Source of the DNA: Xanthostigma xanthostigma
Lineage: Eukaryota; Arthropoda; Insecta; Raphidioptera; Raphidiidae
DNA: 64,000 nucleotides
Assembly: GCA_963575645.1 (NCBI GenBank)
Contig: OY754466.1
Location: 35,434,001 to 35,498,000, forward strand
Reading direction: 5' to 3'
The position numbers and the translations under genes are program-made. Below the pieces are notes generated by a model. It saw only the letters and a program-made list of their open reading frames with translations, was not told where the DNA came from and did not search any database. Every line of letters begins with the position of its first letter. Position 1 is the stretch's first letter. This document shows, piece after piece, positions 10,764 through 22,302 of the stretch.

Positions 10764-11397
10764 AATTCCAACCAATTGGGCGACGGGACCATTCCAACTT
10801 CAAAAATATTGACATTTGATATAGTAAAATAAAGAAAATAACATTTCTGATATCGCTTGAGGTGACGCGGGTAATGGCTAGTATTCAATATAGGGACCAT
10901 TCAAGTATTACCTAAGCAGAATTTTAGTAAGTAAAAGTAAGCAAAGCTCTTACCCCTCCCCCTATGCTTACGTAAACACTGGTATATATTTTTTTTAAAT
11001 CTCTTCAAGTTTCTTTCTTGTTATAAATAAATATTGCTGACGTCATAACCATCCTCATCCCTCATGTTATAAAAAATCTAAGCAACCTCTTTGGTGCTTA
11101 CGTAATACTTGAATGGTCCCTTATTTGCTATTCGTCGCCTTGGTCACCTACATAATATGTTCCACCTCATGTAAAAATTAATCAAAGCATGCTTAACTGG
11201 TTTATTTCTGACAGATCTACAAGACAAAAGAGCAGCTGATTTTTTTTAAATTTTCTAAATATTTCCGGAACTATAAAGTTTAGAAAAAAATTTTATTTAC
11301 GAAACTTGCTTGAAATAATAAATAGAATAATAATCCGTGATGAAAAATATACCTTTCAAAATTTCATATTTTTTAGTACTTAAAAAATTGTTTGCCA
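10764..11397 (-). mobile_element. Family B element, interrupted
   Basis: The minus-strand copy begins at the right end ATTCCAACCAATTGGGCGAC and includes the TGACGCGGGTAATGGCTAGT block. It is interrupted at 10892-11121 and its left end is missing. It lies between the arms of a foldback. Confidence 0.7.
10892..11121. mobile_element. Small TIR element inside family B
   Basis: Inverted ends AGGGACCATTCAAGTATTAC and its inverse (one mismatch) span 230 bp. Intact family B copies have uninterrupted sequence here, so insertion is certain. TAT flanks both sides, but comparison with other copies implies a few bases were also lost, so the duplication length is unclear. Confidence 0.75.
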
Positions 11398-11830
11398 CTA
11401 TGATTGTCGCGCGATAATGGTCTGCCATTGTTATTTTTCAATAGCAATAATAATATATTATTAAATTTCCAAATGGCAGACGTGGTCAAATACTTTGAAA
11501 ATTAGTCAAATTTTGTACCTGTCGCGGCGGCCACTCCGGGCTTAGTGAGTCCCCACTCCATGTATGGTAAATATAGGAGACTCACTGTGTAAAAATTCAG
11601 GTCTGGTCAAATACATACTGGTAGCCGATCCCTGGCTCTTATACTACTACCTTGGTTCTCTGTCGGTGAAATTAATATTAACAGAAATTGAGAGAAATAT
11701 AACTACAGTATAAATCGCATAAATTTTATTTTACTTTACGCACGAGTGTGAAAAGTGATCATTTTACTACCGTTACACAGGCATAGAAAGCAGCTATTTT
11801 ATAGAATAGAGGATCGTGCAAAATTATTTT

Positions 11831-12291
11831 CGGGTCCGTATCTTATTAGAGTGTTTTTTTTATTTAGTCAGAATATTTCATCCTCAAATGGGGGTACCTA
11901 TTAATTTTGATCCAAATTCCCTTCTCACAGTTTCAAAATATTTCTGCATCTTAAGGTCCCTGAAATACAAAAAATGTGTTTTGCAAAAAATCTATCAATA
12001 GGATTCCGATTAAACAATTAAGCGGCGCAAAACCAAATTTTGCTGGATTGTTTGACATACATAAATAAGAAGAGCTCTATTGTTTGGAGAAAAATCAGCA
12101 CACACGCAGAAACGAAATATGCCGTAACATTTTTCAAAGAGGACATTTACCTAATGATTTATTATTTTACTTGGCATTTTTAAAACACGTAAAAAGGCAG
12201 TTGTTTTGAACTAAAATCAATCTAGCCGGCTATTTATTTGTTGAGTAAGTAGTTAGTTGATTTTGTTAAATTAGATTGAATATCATAGAGT
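11831..12291. other. No recognised feature
   Basis: AT-rich, with a 61-codon frame (11816-12001) that overlaps the edge of family G and has no motif. Part resembles family B centre sequence (CAAAACCAAATTTTG, AAGAGCTCTATTGTTTGG near 12024-12090). Confidence 0.35.
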
Positions 12292-13854
12292 AAGATCCCA
12301 GAGCCGCCAGACACAACCTATTTTTAAATAAATGAAATCTTACGTTTTGAGTAGTGTTTTATACTTAGAACGCTTGGCGTACCTCCATCATTGAGTCTGT
12401 GACAAATGTACAGGTACCAGGTGACAAAGGTGACGAAAAATAAGGGTAACTTTACTTAAATTTAAATGGCTGATATTTATATATGTTTTGTAAAATATCA
12501 CTATAAATTAGTATCCAGTATCGCCAGACACTTTCCGATGACCACAACTTCTGACAGACGCTTTAAAGCTGACAGAAAAATGAATGAACTTTACTTATTT
12601 TTAAATGCTTGATTTTTATATATGTTATTCAGACAACTATTACAAAATTATATTTCAACAGCCAGACAAATTGGAATGACCAAACATCCTCCCAGACGTA
12701 AAAAATAGTCAGCCATGTGCGCACAACGCATACTGTATTTCAGATACATTATTTCTTTTGTTGCTCATTCGCAAGGGTCTTTGATGGAGACCTTAACCCT
12801 GAATTTGCGCATTCTCCAAATTTCCCCGTCCACCGCCATCTTGGATTTTGTTTTTTTTTCTTCAATTGCTCATATCTCGCGTTCTAATAATCCCACAGCA
12901 ATCGTTCTGGGATCGTTGGACTCGTTAGGATTTACTCTTTAATTGAATGTCTATCAAGTAAAACTCTTCAATGTACTGGAAAAAAGTTATTAGCGTCCAA
13001 AGTTATAAGTTCTTTGTCAAAAGTTCTTGCGCCCAGTTTTTCCGCGCGCATATCTTTCCAGTGCATCTGACACCCACACCGACAGTTTACTATTTAAAGT
13101 AGACCCAATTTCCAGTATTTAAAAAAGAAAATCATCCCGATTAGTTGATCCCTCGCCCACCAATCCACGCTCGAATTTGCGCTATTCATTTCGTGCTATT
13201 TTGAAGCCTCTGATACCAGGTGACTAAAAATAAGGGTAACTTTACTTAAATTTAAATGACTGATATTTATATATGTTTTGTAAAATACCACTATAAATTA
13301 GTATCCAGTATCGCCAGACACTTTCCGATTCATCTTCTTTGAATGAAGATCCGAAGTTATTGAATCGAGGACGGTTAGTATTTTGCTCTAAAACGCATAC
13401 ATAAAGCTCTCGCACTCATACTAACAGCTGACTATTTTTTACGTCTGGGGGGATGTTTGGTCATTCCAATTTGTCTGGCTGTCGAAATATAATTTTGTAA
13501 TAGTTGTCTGAATAACATAAATATATAAAAATCAAGCATTTAAAAATAAGTAAAGTTCATTAATTTTTCTCTGAGCTTTAAAGCGTCTGTCAGAAGTTGT
13601 GGTCAACGGAAAGTGTCTGGCGACACTGGATACTAATTTATAGAGGTATTTTACAAAACATATATAAATATCAGCCATTTAAATTTAAGTAAAGTTACCC
13701 TTATTTTTCGTCACCTTTGTCACCTGGTACCTGTACATTTGTCACAGACTCAATGATGGAGGTACGCCAAGCGTTCTAAGTACATAAAACACTACTCAAA
13801 ACATAAGGTTTCATTTATTTAAAAATAGGTTGTGTCTGGCGGCTCTGGGATCTT
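12292..13854. mobile_element. Foldback element with about 420-bp arms
   Basis: Left arm 12292-12712 and right arm 13427-13854 are near-complete reverse complements, starting AAGATCCCAGAGCCGCCAGA. The spacer (12713-13426) carries a further copy of the arm segment 12413-12536 at 13215-13330, in the same direction as the left arm. No transposase frame is present; a 75-codon frame in the spacer has no motif. Confidence 0.8.
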
Positions 13855-13959
13855 GGGCTATCAGTGGTACTTTTTCAAATTGTTAATAGAAACGTAGGTA
13901 CTCAAAATTTTAATCGGGTATATTCAATTGAATGGATTTTTTTCAATAGTTTTAAATGA

Positions 13960-14337
13960 AAGCCGCTGCACGCGATGCTGGTTTTGCCGCTGGCTGGCAC
14001 GCAGGCTACGAGGATGAAAATGACGTCATTGCAGGCTCGCGTGCGTGGTCACAAGTTGTATTTGTGCTAGTTTCAGGAAACAGTATCGTGTCACGTGGGC
14101 GACATGCGCAAACGCCCATAAACAAACATGGCGTGTGTACTGTTCAGAGACAATAAACTTTGGTTAACATTCGAACTATCACTGCGCGCGCACCAATAAT
14201 CCATCTGCAAAGCAAGCTTCAATACACGCATCGCGTGAAACGAACACATAAAACCCAGTGCCATAGCACGCTTGAAACCTAGCAGCCAAATCTAGCAAGG
14301 ACTCCAGCGGCAACACAAGTCTCTTGTGCAGCGGTCT
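13960..14337. mobile_element. Family A Harbinger-like MITE, copy 3
   Basis: Left end AGCCGCTGCACGCGATGCTG and a diverged inverted right end. The first bases differ from the better copies and no TTA duplication is readable. Confidence 0.7.
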
Positions 14338-14364
14338 TTTGACGTTTTTCTATTGACTTGATTT

Positions 14365-15050
14365 TTACCATTCCAACCCACAGGTGGGGAATGGTACTAG
14401 TTTAGGTCAAAAATCACTTTTCAAAAATTTTACAATATCTTTCCGTTTTAAGGTCTCCTGAATCCAAAAAACATATTTTTGGAAAATCTCTGTGCGTCTG
14501 TTAGTCTGTTTGTCTGTTTATCTGTTTGTCTGTGAAAACGATACAGGTCAAACAAATGAGCGGATCCAAACCAAATTTTGGGAGGTTGTTTGGTGTGCAT
14601 ATATGAAGAGCCCTATTATTTTTGGGGAAAATCGGCGCATGCGCAGAAGAGATATTTGCTATAACGGTGTTTTTTTATATAATAATGGTATACTTTTCGT
14701 AACGGCTTATTATTTTATTTATTTTTTCAAGACAGTTTTGTTAAAAAAATTTTTTTCTAAACTTTATAGTTTCGGAAATATTTTGAAAATAAAAAAAATA
14801 AGCCGCTCTTTTGTTTTATGGATCTGTCAGAAATAAACAAGTTCGGCATGTTTTGATTAATATTTACATGACGTGGAACATATTATGTAGGTAACCATGG
14901 CAACTATTAGCAAATATTATATTGAATACTAGCCATTACCCGCGTCACCTCACGCGGTATAAGATATTGTATTTTCTTTACTTTAATCAAATGTCAACAT
15001 TTTTGAAGTTGGAATGGTCCCGTCGCCTAATTGGCTGGATTTTTTTTTAA
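14365..15050 (+). mobile_element. Family B element, near full length
   Basis: It runs from TTACCATTCCAACCCACAGG to GTTGGAATGGTCCCGTCGCC followed by the GGCTGG end. The left end itself can fold (ACCATTCC with GGAATGGT). The 114-codon frame at 14492-14836 arises from family sequence and appears with stops or in other lengths in sister copies, so it is not a gene. Confidence 0.8.
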
Positions 15051-15287
15051 TAGTTTTAATTTAGACTTACACGATGCCATCAATTCAGTAAATAGGTCGC
15101 TGTGTCCAGCTGATCTCAATTATTTTTGTGTAGCTTTTGGCAAATGAAAAAAAAAATATAAATAGCTTGACTGATATTCGGACAGCAGGAAATGGAAAAA
15201 TATGGCACAGACGAGGTTGTTGGGCGTTTCATTAATAGTTTGTATATCGTACGTTCAAGAATGCGTGTTCATTATCTATAATCTATA

Positions 15288-15430
15288 TAATATATAAAAT
15301 TCCCTTGACACAATTTTGGCCGCGCTAATATCCGAAACCACTGAACAGATTTTGATGAAATTTTTTAAATGTGTCTTGCTTGGTTCAACTTAGGCTATAG
15401 GATAGTTTTTATTAAATACTAACAGACTCC
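15288..15430 (+). mobile_element. Helitron 5' fragment
   Basis: It begins after an A with TCTATATAATATATAAAATT, then CCACTGAACAGATTTTGATG, as in the Helitron starting at 44916. The 3' end is not seen. Confidence 0.55.
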
Positions 15431-15846
15431 AAAAACCAACAATAAATAATAATCTAACAAAAATGAAACAACTTCATGTTACATAAAATATGTGTATGTA
15501 TACATACATAATTTGTTTTAAAAATAATGGCTTTAATCTGAAGACGATGAAGAAATGGTAACCTGTAGATCACTGTCGTCACCATTTTTCGCTGGTAAAG
15601 ATGGGCCTGGCTTAAAAAAAATTGTCCAACGAGATCGCGGTTGCGCAAGATTGGCAACATGTAGATATATCGACATCGAAAAAAAGTTTTTTTTGAGGCC
15701 GTAGGTAAATCGAAAACGTGCCTTAATTGAAGAGGGCCGTTATAGCGAAATGCCGTATACGTACACGACACTCAGTAGATTAAAATTCAGAAGTTCTAAA
15801 ACTTTCTTCTTCTGCGATACACCAAACGAATTTGTACACACATCTC
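15431..15846. other. No recognised feature
   Basis: A 105-codon minus-strand frame (15454-15771) covers most of this stretch. It has no domain or motif I recognise and is not supported by any repeat copy or splice signal. I leave it unannotated as a gene. Confidence 0.35.
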
Positions 15847-15849
15847 TTA

Positions 15850-16313
15850 AGGCCGCTGCACACGAGGCTGGTTTTGCCGCTGAAATCACTGCTGGAACTT
15901 ATGCCAGCTGACGCGTTGGCTGCAAAGATGTAAATGACATCACTGCGAGCTCGCGTGCATGTCACAAGATGAATTTCAAAATTAGAACCGGAACTATTTT
16001 TCGTGCTTGTCTGTCTGCTTGTTTTGAGCAAGAAACAATTTTTGTCACGTCGGCTACATGGGCAAACGTCCATAAACAAACATGGCGTCATAGTGTGTGT
16101 TCTGTTCAGAGACAATAAACGTTCACTTTTGTTAACATTCCAACTGTCACTGCGCGCACACCAAACTCAATACAAATCTAGCTTCCAAACAAGCATCGTA
16201 TGAATCGAAAACATAAAAGTATCACGAAACTCAGCTCCACAGCACGCTTAAAACTGAGTAGCAAAATCTTGCAAGGAATCTAACGGCAAAACCAGTTTCG
16301 TGTGTAGTGGCCT
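15850..16313. mobile_element. Family A Harbinger-like MITE, copy 4
   Basis: Ends AGGCCGCTGCACACGAGG and a slightly mutated inverse, flanked by TTA at 15847-15849 and 16314-16316. The minus-strand 111-codon frame overlapping it has counterparts only as broken frames in other copies. Confidence 0.85.
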
Positions 16314-16653
16314 TTAGTATTATTCGTATATTTTTAACTGCTACTGTGCATCCCTGACAGCAGCGGTCCAACGGAAGTGCTGCGAGTTAATCAAGTGTGC
16401 TTGTCTACACCCATCAGCAGACAATTCATTAATCATATGCAGTGTTAACATTTCCTCTGTCTGTGATTAATCTAACAATCCAATTAACGCTCTAATTTAT
16501 TGTTGATAACAACCGAATTAAACTCAGATTTAATTTTAGTACTTTTTGTACTAACCTGTGATTTATTACTTATTAAAGTGAAATTTCTTCAGCGACGTAT
16601 CTGTTTGAAATATTCTGTAACATTAAAGGAGGAATGATTCGACGACGGTGAAA
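16314..16653. other. No recognised feature
   Basis: Ordinary AT-rich sequence. GAATGATTCGACGACGG near 16632 resembles GAAAACGATTCAACGGCGG near 4493, with similar neighbouring sequence in both places, so it is a short dispersed repeat of unknown class. Confidence 0.3.
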
Positions 16654-16870
16654 TACAGTATGTGAACACGTAAGGTGCACATATGGTCCGGGGGCCAACG
16701 ACCTATTTAGGTCGTCCATTTCCGCGCGGCTGAAAAACTCGCAAAATGCTCAGACAGTAGTACCATATAGCATAGTGGCCGTCAGCTGCGCCAGTATCGG
16801 TGGAATAGCCTCCCACGCACGGTTAAAAAGATAATATTTTTTATATCCAAATCTTTGACAAACGTCTGTT

Positions 16871-18423
16871 TAGTCCAGGAGGAATCGGCGCATGAGTATC
16901 GAAAACTATTCCACCTCAATTTTTTTATGCGATTCTCTTCAAATTACCCTACTGATGATATAAATGCATGTTGCCAGGGGGCAACCCCGTGCCATATTGT
17001 TTAAACCGAAATTGTTTAAACAATTGCGAGGAATTGTTATTTTTCAACCGGACAAATTTTTTTTGTATTCTTTGTTAAAATACAATTAAAAAAGGTCCTA
17101 TGGCTTTTCACGATAAAGTTAATATTTTTAGAGATATCAATTTTTAAAGGTTCGAAAAATCTTAAATTTGGGTACTTTTGACCCATGAAAAATATATTAA
17201 AAAAAAAAATAAAATATAAATAATATTTTTTTTTTTATTCTTTATACAATAGTTAACAATATCCTTAATTGCGATTTCTAAAAATTTAATTATTTATACC
17301 TGTTTTTAATTGTTAATTTCGCGCGTTCACAAGTATGCGTTGCTTACCTATAAGTATCGTTGTCTCTCTCTGACTCATACGCTGCGTCGGTCTCTCGGTG
17401 TCCTGAATCATTATTTTACATTTATCTTTTAAACTATTAACTTAATCAGAATTTTTAAAAAGAGCATATTATTAAAATTACTTTTTTATTGGTTTATATT
17501 ATTTTTTTGTTATTATTATAGAAATTTATGCATTTTTATTAACAATAATAAAATATAATGGTATTTGAACATTGTATGGGATCACAATTATATAAAAATA
17601 ATAAAAAAATTTTGGTACGCAGTTAAATTTTCAAAGTGAAACATAATAAAATAAAAAATACTTATATGTATATGTTTTATGGTGTATGTTTAATTGTGTA
17701 TAAATATGGAAAAGATTTTTTATTTTTGTTTTTTATTTTTTCAAGGGCACTCTTTGTATAAAATCTCAAGATCTATGTTAGTTATTGTGACAAAATTATT
17801 TATTATATAGAGCATTTAAAAAAAAATACAAGTTAGGGCGAGTCAATTTTCAACTGATCGTTCTTTTGTTTTTTGCTCAGAGTTACTCAGTCTTTTTTAT
17901 TTCGTTACAGTATTACGATTGTTAAACGAGACAACGATACTTATAGGTAAGCAACGCATACTTGTGAACGCGCGAAATTAACAATTAAAAACAGGTATAA
18001 ATAATTAAATTTTTAGAAATCGCAATTAAGGATATTGTTAACTATTGTATAAAGAATAAAAAAAAAAATATTATTTATATTTTATTTTTTTTTTTAATAT
18101 ATTTTTCATGGGTCAAAAGTACCCAAATTTAAGATTTTTCGAACCTTTAAAAATTGATATCTCTAAAAATATTAACTTTATCGTGAAAAGCCATAGGACC
18201 TTTTTTAATTGTATTTTAACAAAGAATACAAAAAAAATTTGTCCGGTTGAAAAATAACAATTCCTCGCAATTGTTTAAACAATTTCGGTTTAAACAATAT
18301 GGCACGGGGTTGCCCCCTGGCAACATGCATTTATATCATCAGTAGGGTAATTTGAAGAGAATCGCATAAAAAAATTGAGGTGGAATAGTTTTCGATACTC
18401 ATGCGCCGATTCCTCCTGGACTA
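16871..18423. mobile_element. Foldback with two 496-bp arms that look identical
   Basis: The left arm 16871-17366 starts TAGTCCAGGAGGAATCGGCG and the right arm 17928-18423 is its reverse complement; I saw no differences in the stretches compared. The 561-bp spacer is AT-rich without an open frame. The ends are TAGTCC/GGACTA, possibly TA duplication plus GTCC. It sits inside a Penelope-like fragment (AAATCTTTGACAAACGTCTG). If transcribed it would form a very long double-stranded RNA. Confidence 0.85.
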
Positions 18424-19150
18424 GTTAGGTACATAGGTATCCATGACTACTTATCAAAAAACTGTTCGTTATTAATTTTTCATTAAAATTCGATAATTCA
18501 AACTCCATTCTATTAGAAAGTAGATATTATACTAATTAATTTATATATTTTTTAGATTATTTCGAAACGTCATCTAGTGAAATATTGATTTATAATTTAT
18601 TATTTTTTGTCAATATAGGTATAGTCTAAAAAAATTGGTCGATAATTTTATTTATTTGAATAATATTTTTTATCATTACCTATCGATTGAAAACTTGTCA
18701 AAAGATAGTTATTAATGATCTTTCATAAAAAAAAAAACGTCAGCTGGCTGTACGATGGTGGATGTTACGTCAGCTGATCATACGAACTTGACGAAATTAA
18801 TATGAATTCAGTCATTCCCTATCACATGAAACTTTGTCAAAAGGTAGTTTTTATAATATTTAAAATAAATAAAATCGTCAGCTGCTTGTATATTGGGGGA
18901 AAGATTGTCAGCTGATACAAAAAAGGGTGTGGTAGAAGAGAAAGTTGGGAACGTCGATATTTTGGCGGTAAAGCTGTAAAGCGTCGATAGCAATCGCTAT
19001 GATACAGTTGAAAATCATTAGGTTGTTCAGGAAGTATTACATCTCTTGCTGCTAAATTATAATTTTTGGAATAGTGAGTATATTACGGCACTTGCACAAA
19101 TCTTCGTTGATTAATTTTAACGTTGAACTTTTCTTTTGACAAAATACACA
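18424..19150. other. AT-rich interior of the composite element
   Basis: It contains a Penelope-like fragment near 18632-18660 and repeated GTCAGCTG strings (18740-18920). A 61-codon minus-strand frame has no motif. Confidence 0.35.
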
Positions 19151-19152
19151 AA

Positions 19153-19405
19153 AATTCCAGCCAATTGGGTGACGGGACCACTTCAAAAATGTTGACATTT
19201 TATTATATTAAAGAATTTCTGATATCGCGCGGGTAATGGATCGTATTCAATATGATATTTGCTATTCGTTGCCATGGTTAGCTACATAATATTATGTTCC
19301 ACGTCATGTAAAAATTAATCTAAGCATGCCGAACTAGTTTATTTCTGACAGATTTATGAAACAAAAGAGCGGCTGATTTCTTTATTTTCAAAATATTTCC
19401 GAAGC
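19153..19405 (-). mobile_element. Family B element, truncated
   Basis: The right end ATTCCAGCCAATTGGGTGAC and about 250 bp are present. The sequence breaks off after the TTTCCGAAGCTATAAAG block where the inner part of the composite's inverted end begins. Confidence 0.75.
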
Positions 19406-19545
19406 TATAAAGCTACCTATTCCCCCGATAGTGCCGCAGCTGACGGCCACGATACTACATAGTCCAACTGTCTAAAGCTTTTTACGAGTCTTTGAGGCAT
19501 GCGGAAATTGGTAAGAAAAACCTGTTACTGGCCCCCGGACTAATA

Positions 19546-20063
19546 GGGAAATTAACATTGGGAAAAAATGACTGGATCAGAGTGAGCCTTGAAATCTTGT
19601 TTTTCAATTTGACAGATAATATTCTTTTGCAAAAAAAATGTGTATACTACCGAAGAAAATATTCAAATGATTACAACATAATCGGACTTTTTTTATTAAT
19701 GGGACATTAAATTCCTAAAAATACTTAAATATGGTGCGAGATCAAATATCTCCGCTTATTCGTGTTGAACCTAAAGACATTTGGGTCACTGTTTTACCAA
19801 CGCGCATACGTCATACCAGTCAGACAATTTTTGAATGAAATGTTTCCAAACAGATGTAGATGTTTTTTTGTTTTATTTTTGTACAAAAAAATTAAAATAA
19901 TGATTTATAAAAGCTTTTTATTATTAAAAAAGCCAAGTAAAATAAAAATAAATCAAAATAAAATAGAAATCCTCAAGATTACCATGATAATTCAATAGAA
20001 ATAACAATTAATGCAGTCATGGCTAACTCTGATCCAAGTATTTTTTCCCAATGCTAATTTCCC
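19546..20063. mobile_element. TA-flanked TIR element nested in the composite's right end
   Basis: The ends GGGAAATTAACATTGGGAAA and their inverse (about 36 bp, few mismatches) are flanked by TA (19544-19545, 20064-20065). Removing it restores the inverted match between the two outer ends of 16656-20091, which is direct evidence of insertion. Frames of 72 and 78 codons inside show no motif. Confidence 0.8.
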
Positions 20064-20130
20064 TATGTACACCTTACGTGTTTACATACTGTATAAGAGA
20101 AACATTTATAACGCGAAATTTGATACAACA

Positions 20131-20275
20131 ACCGTTCATTTTTGTTAACATTGGAACCGTCACTGCGCGCGCACCAAATCCGTCTACAAAAGCCAACTTC
20201 CAAACACGCATCGTTTGACACTTATCACGCTTGGAATCTAGCAGCGAATACGCAGGCCTAGTGTGCAGCGGCTTT
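20131..20275. mobile_element. Family A fragment, right end only
   Basis: It matches the right third of family A copies and ends TAGTGTGCAGCGGCTTTTA. The left part is missing. Confidence 0.6.
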
Positions 20276-20301
20276 TACACTACGGCCTACCTATATGACT
20301 G

Positions 20302-21459
20302 ATGGCCATATTCACCGAACCTAAGTAGTTATTTATTCGGTTCATTTGTTCTTATCCTCCGAATAAATAGTGATATTTCAATTCACCAAGCATAATAATG
20401 TTTACTGCAGGTATAAATCTATTCTGTCTTACTTCCAGGGTATAATTTTTTATTCGCTGATAAAATAATAATGACCGCCAAATAGATCATAATACCTAAC
20501 CTATAAACGTGGAGTATTATATCTGTTACGGTAAATGTAAACTCTTGGGAAATGTACACATTTACCGTAAAATGTGCCGGACAATGTGCACATTTGCCGC
20601 AATATCTACATTTAATGTTCACATTCTCCGGCACATTTTACGGTAAATGTGTACATTTCCCAAGAGTTTACATTTACCGTAACATATCTACAGTTTTTTC
20701 TTGTGAATTATGTTTATTAACCTTTTGTGAAGTATATATAGTTGTAAAACATTAATGTTGGTGGAAGTGTGTGCAATTGGGTTGCTGTGTGCACGAAGCC
20801 TATTAGCGCCGCTAGTGGGTAATAGATAATTATTGAACTAACTTTTTATGGAAATCGCGACATGTTTCTATGGTGATAAGTCAAAAACTTTAGTTGGCCA
20901 TGATGTGTCAAAAAAAATTGTAATAAGGAAAACTGATGTTAATTTGTTTACACTGACAGCGGAACGTTAAATTAGGGCGCCAATGGTCTTTATTTTACTT
21001 AAATCGCCATCAGCGCAACAGCTTGGAACACAACAAGCATTTCCAGATCGCTTAGTTTTCCTATGTTTTCTTTGTAATTAAAAAACTTTATAAAATTATA
21101 ACTACTTTCACTTTTAATAAACATTGCTCACTGACATACGGAAAATTGGAGATCGAAGTTTCTCCTAGTGCTCACCACAAACTCTCGCATCGAAAAATTT
21201 GTAACTCCGCCTCCGTGCACATAGCCCGTAAAACATTATTATTCTATGACATTTTTAGTTTTGACGTGTACACTAACGCCATCGATCGCATTTTTGGGTG
21301 AACGTCACAATATTTAGCAAAAATACTAAGGAGTATAGTACAGTGTGTATTTATCCTTCAAATAACCATTTTACCTTGGTGAGTTGGAAATATTAATATA
21401 ACGATTACAAGATTAGTAACTTCTATTTTTAATAGTGTTTGATGAATATGGCCATAGAT
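20302..21459. mobile_element. Family D element, copy 1, with two nested insertions
   Basis: The ends TGGCCATATTCACCGAAC and inverted GAATATGGCCA match copies at 21738-22299 and 50389-50968. Compared with the last, it carries a 161-bp palindrome (20524-20684) and a further segment of about 450 bp (20786-21230) whose ends read GCTGTGTGCACGAAG and CCGTGCACATAGCC. A family A fragment does not interrupt it. No coding sequence. Confidence 0.75.
20524..20684. mobile_element. 161-bp palindrome with TGTTACGG ends and TATC duplication
   Basis: Arms of about 57 bp start TGTTACGGTAAATGTAAACT. TATC occurs at 20520-20523 and 20685-20688, and the uninterrupted site is seen at about 50610-50620 in the sister family D copy. 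Ends in TG with a 4-bp duplication resemble Ginger-type elements. The ends share TGTTACGG with the foldback at 59605-60152. Confidence 0.75.
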
Positions 21460-21524
21460 TAATATGGTTATCTTACGTTATATGCAACAATTCACTCAAA
21501 TGTTAATATTCTGTCACTAAATCC

Positions 21525-21610
21525 AGTTTCAAAACACGCATCGCGTGAACCGAACACTTAAAAGCCATCAAGAAAGCCAGCGCCAAACCAGCCTCGTGTG
21601 CAGTAACCTT
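21525..21610. mobile_element. Family A fragment, right end
   Basis: CACGCATCGCGTGAACCGAA to CCAGCCTCGTGTGCAGT matches family A right ends. The rest is missing. Confidence 0.6.
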
Positions 21611-21737
21611 CAGGAAACTTAACCTTTCATTTAATCCGAATTTTACTTCGATTGAAACATAACCTCATAACTTTATAGATTTATTGACTTATAGAATGTG
21701 AAGAGTTCATACGTAATCACATCTTCATTGCTCTCTA

Positions 21738-22299
21738 ATGCCAGTGTTCCCCGAACACTATTAAAGAAGAAGTTACTAGGTTTGGAACAAATTTATTCCT
21801 TCGAATAAAATTTACTTTCAATTCATCAATCAATATATTTGTTAGAATAGTTACTTGTAGAATAAATATATACTGCACTATAAGCCTTGCTCTTTTTGTA
21901 GAATAGTTTGACGTTCACCCAAAAATCCGACCGAACATCAAAAAAAAAAAAAACACTCACAAAGTAATAGTTTTATCCGAAGCCAATTGCAAGCAAAACG
22001 TCCACTAACTTTAATGTTTTACAACTATACACTATACTAAAGGTTAATAAACAACACATAAATAAATTCACAAGACAACTGTGGACATAATACGTTTATA
22101 GGTTAGGTATTATGATCTACGTGGCAGCCATTATTATTTTATCAGGCGAATAAAAATGTATACCCTGGCTAAAGGACAGAATAGATTTATACATGCAGTA
22201 AACATAATTATGTTTGGTGAATTGAATTATTGCTATTTATTCGGAGGAATAGCTAACTGAAGAACAAATAACCACTTACGTCCGGTGAATATTGCCATA
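21738..22299 (-). mobile_element. Family D element, copy 2
   Basis: It lies in the opposite orientation to copy 1, 280 bp away, so the two form a large inverted pair. It ends GGTGAATATTGCCATA and shares AACCTATAAACG, TTATTTATTCGG and GTTCACCCAAAAATCCG blocks with the other copies. Confidence 0.7.
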
Positions 22300-22302
22300 A
22301 GA

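Larger units (their letters stand above)
10327..11645. mobile_element. Foldback element with about 250-bp arms
   Basis: Arms 10327-10590 and 11400-11645 are reverse complements beginning AGTATAAGAGCCAG. The left arm has a 17-bp extra segment near 10451. Between the arms lie an inverted fragment of a family B right end (10591-10668 versus 10721-10801), a family B copy (10764-11397) and, inside that, another small element. No coding sequence was found. Confidence 0.8.
10140..11830. mobile_element. Family G element, split by a foldback
   Basis: The left part TTTTTTGCACGTACCTCCTA (10228-10274 region) and its inverse at 11780-11828 match the ends seen at 56717-56959 and 25963/28700. The foldback 10327-11645 is inserted between the two halves. 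Confidence 0.55.
16656..20091. mobile_element. TA-flanked 3.4-kb composite element with long inverted ends
   Basis: The outer ends CAGTATGTGAACACGTAAGG and the inverse CCTTACGTGTTTACATACTG are flanked by TA (16654-16655, 20092-20093). The inverted similarity continues inward (16690-16817 versus 19410-19540) once a nested element at 19546-20063 is removed. CAGT ends and TA fit Tc1/mariner. The interior holds a 1.55-kb foldback, a family B fragment and AT-rich sequence; no transposase is visible. Confidence 0.75.

Noticed and set aside
15454..15771. 105-codon minus-strand frame
   Set aside because: No domain, no flanking splice or promoter support, and comparable lengths occur by chance in this window.
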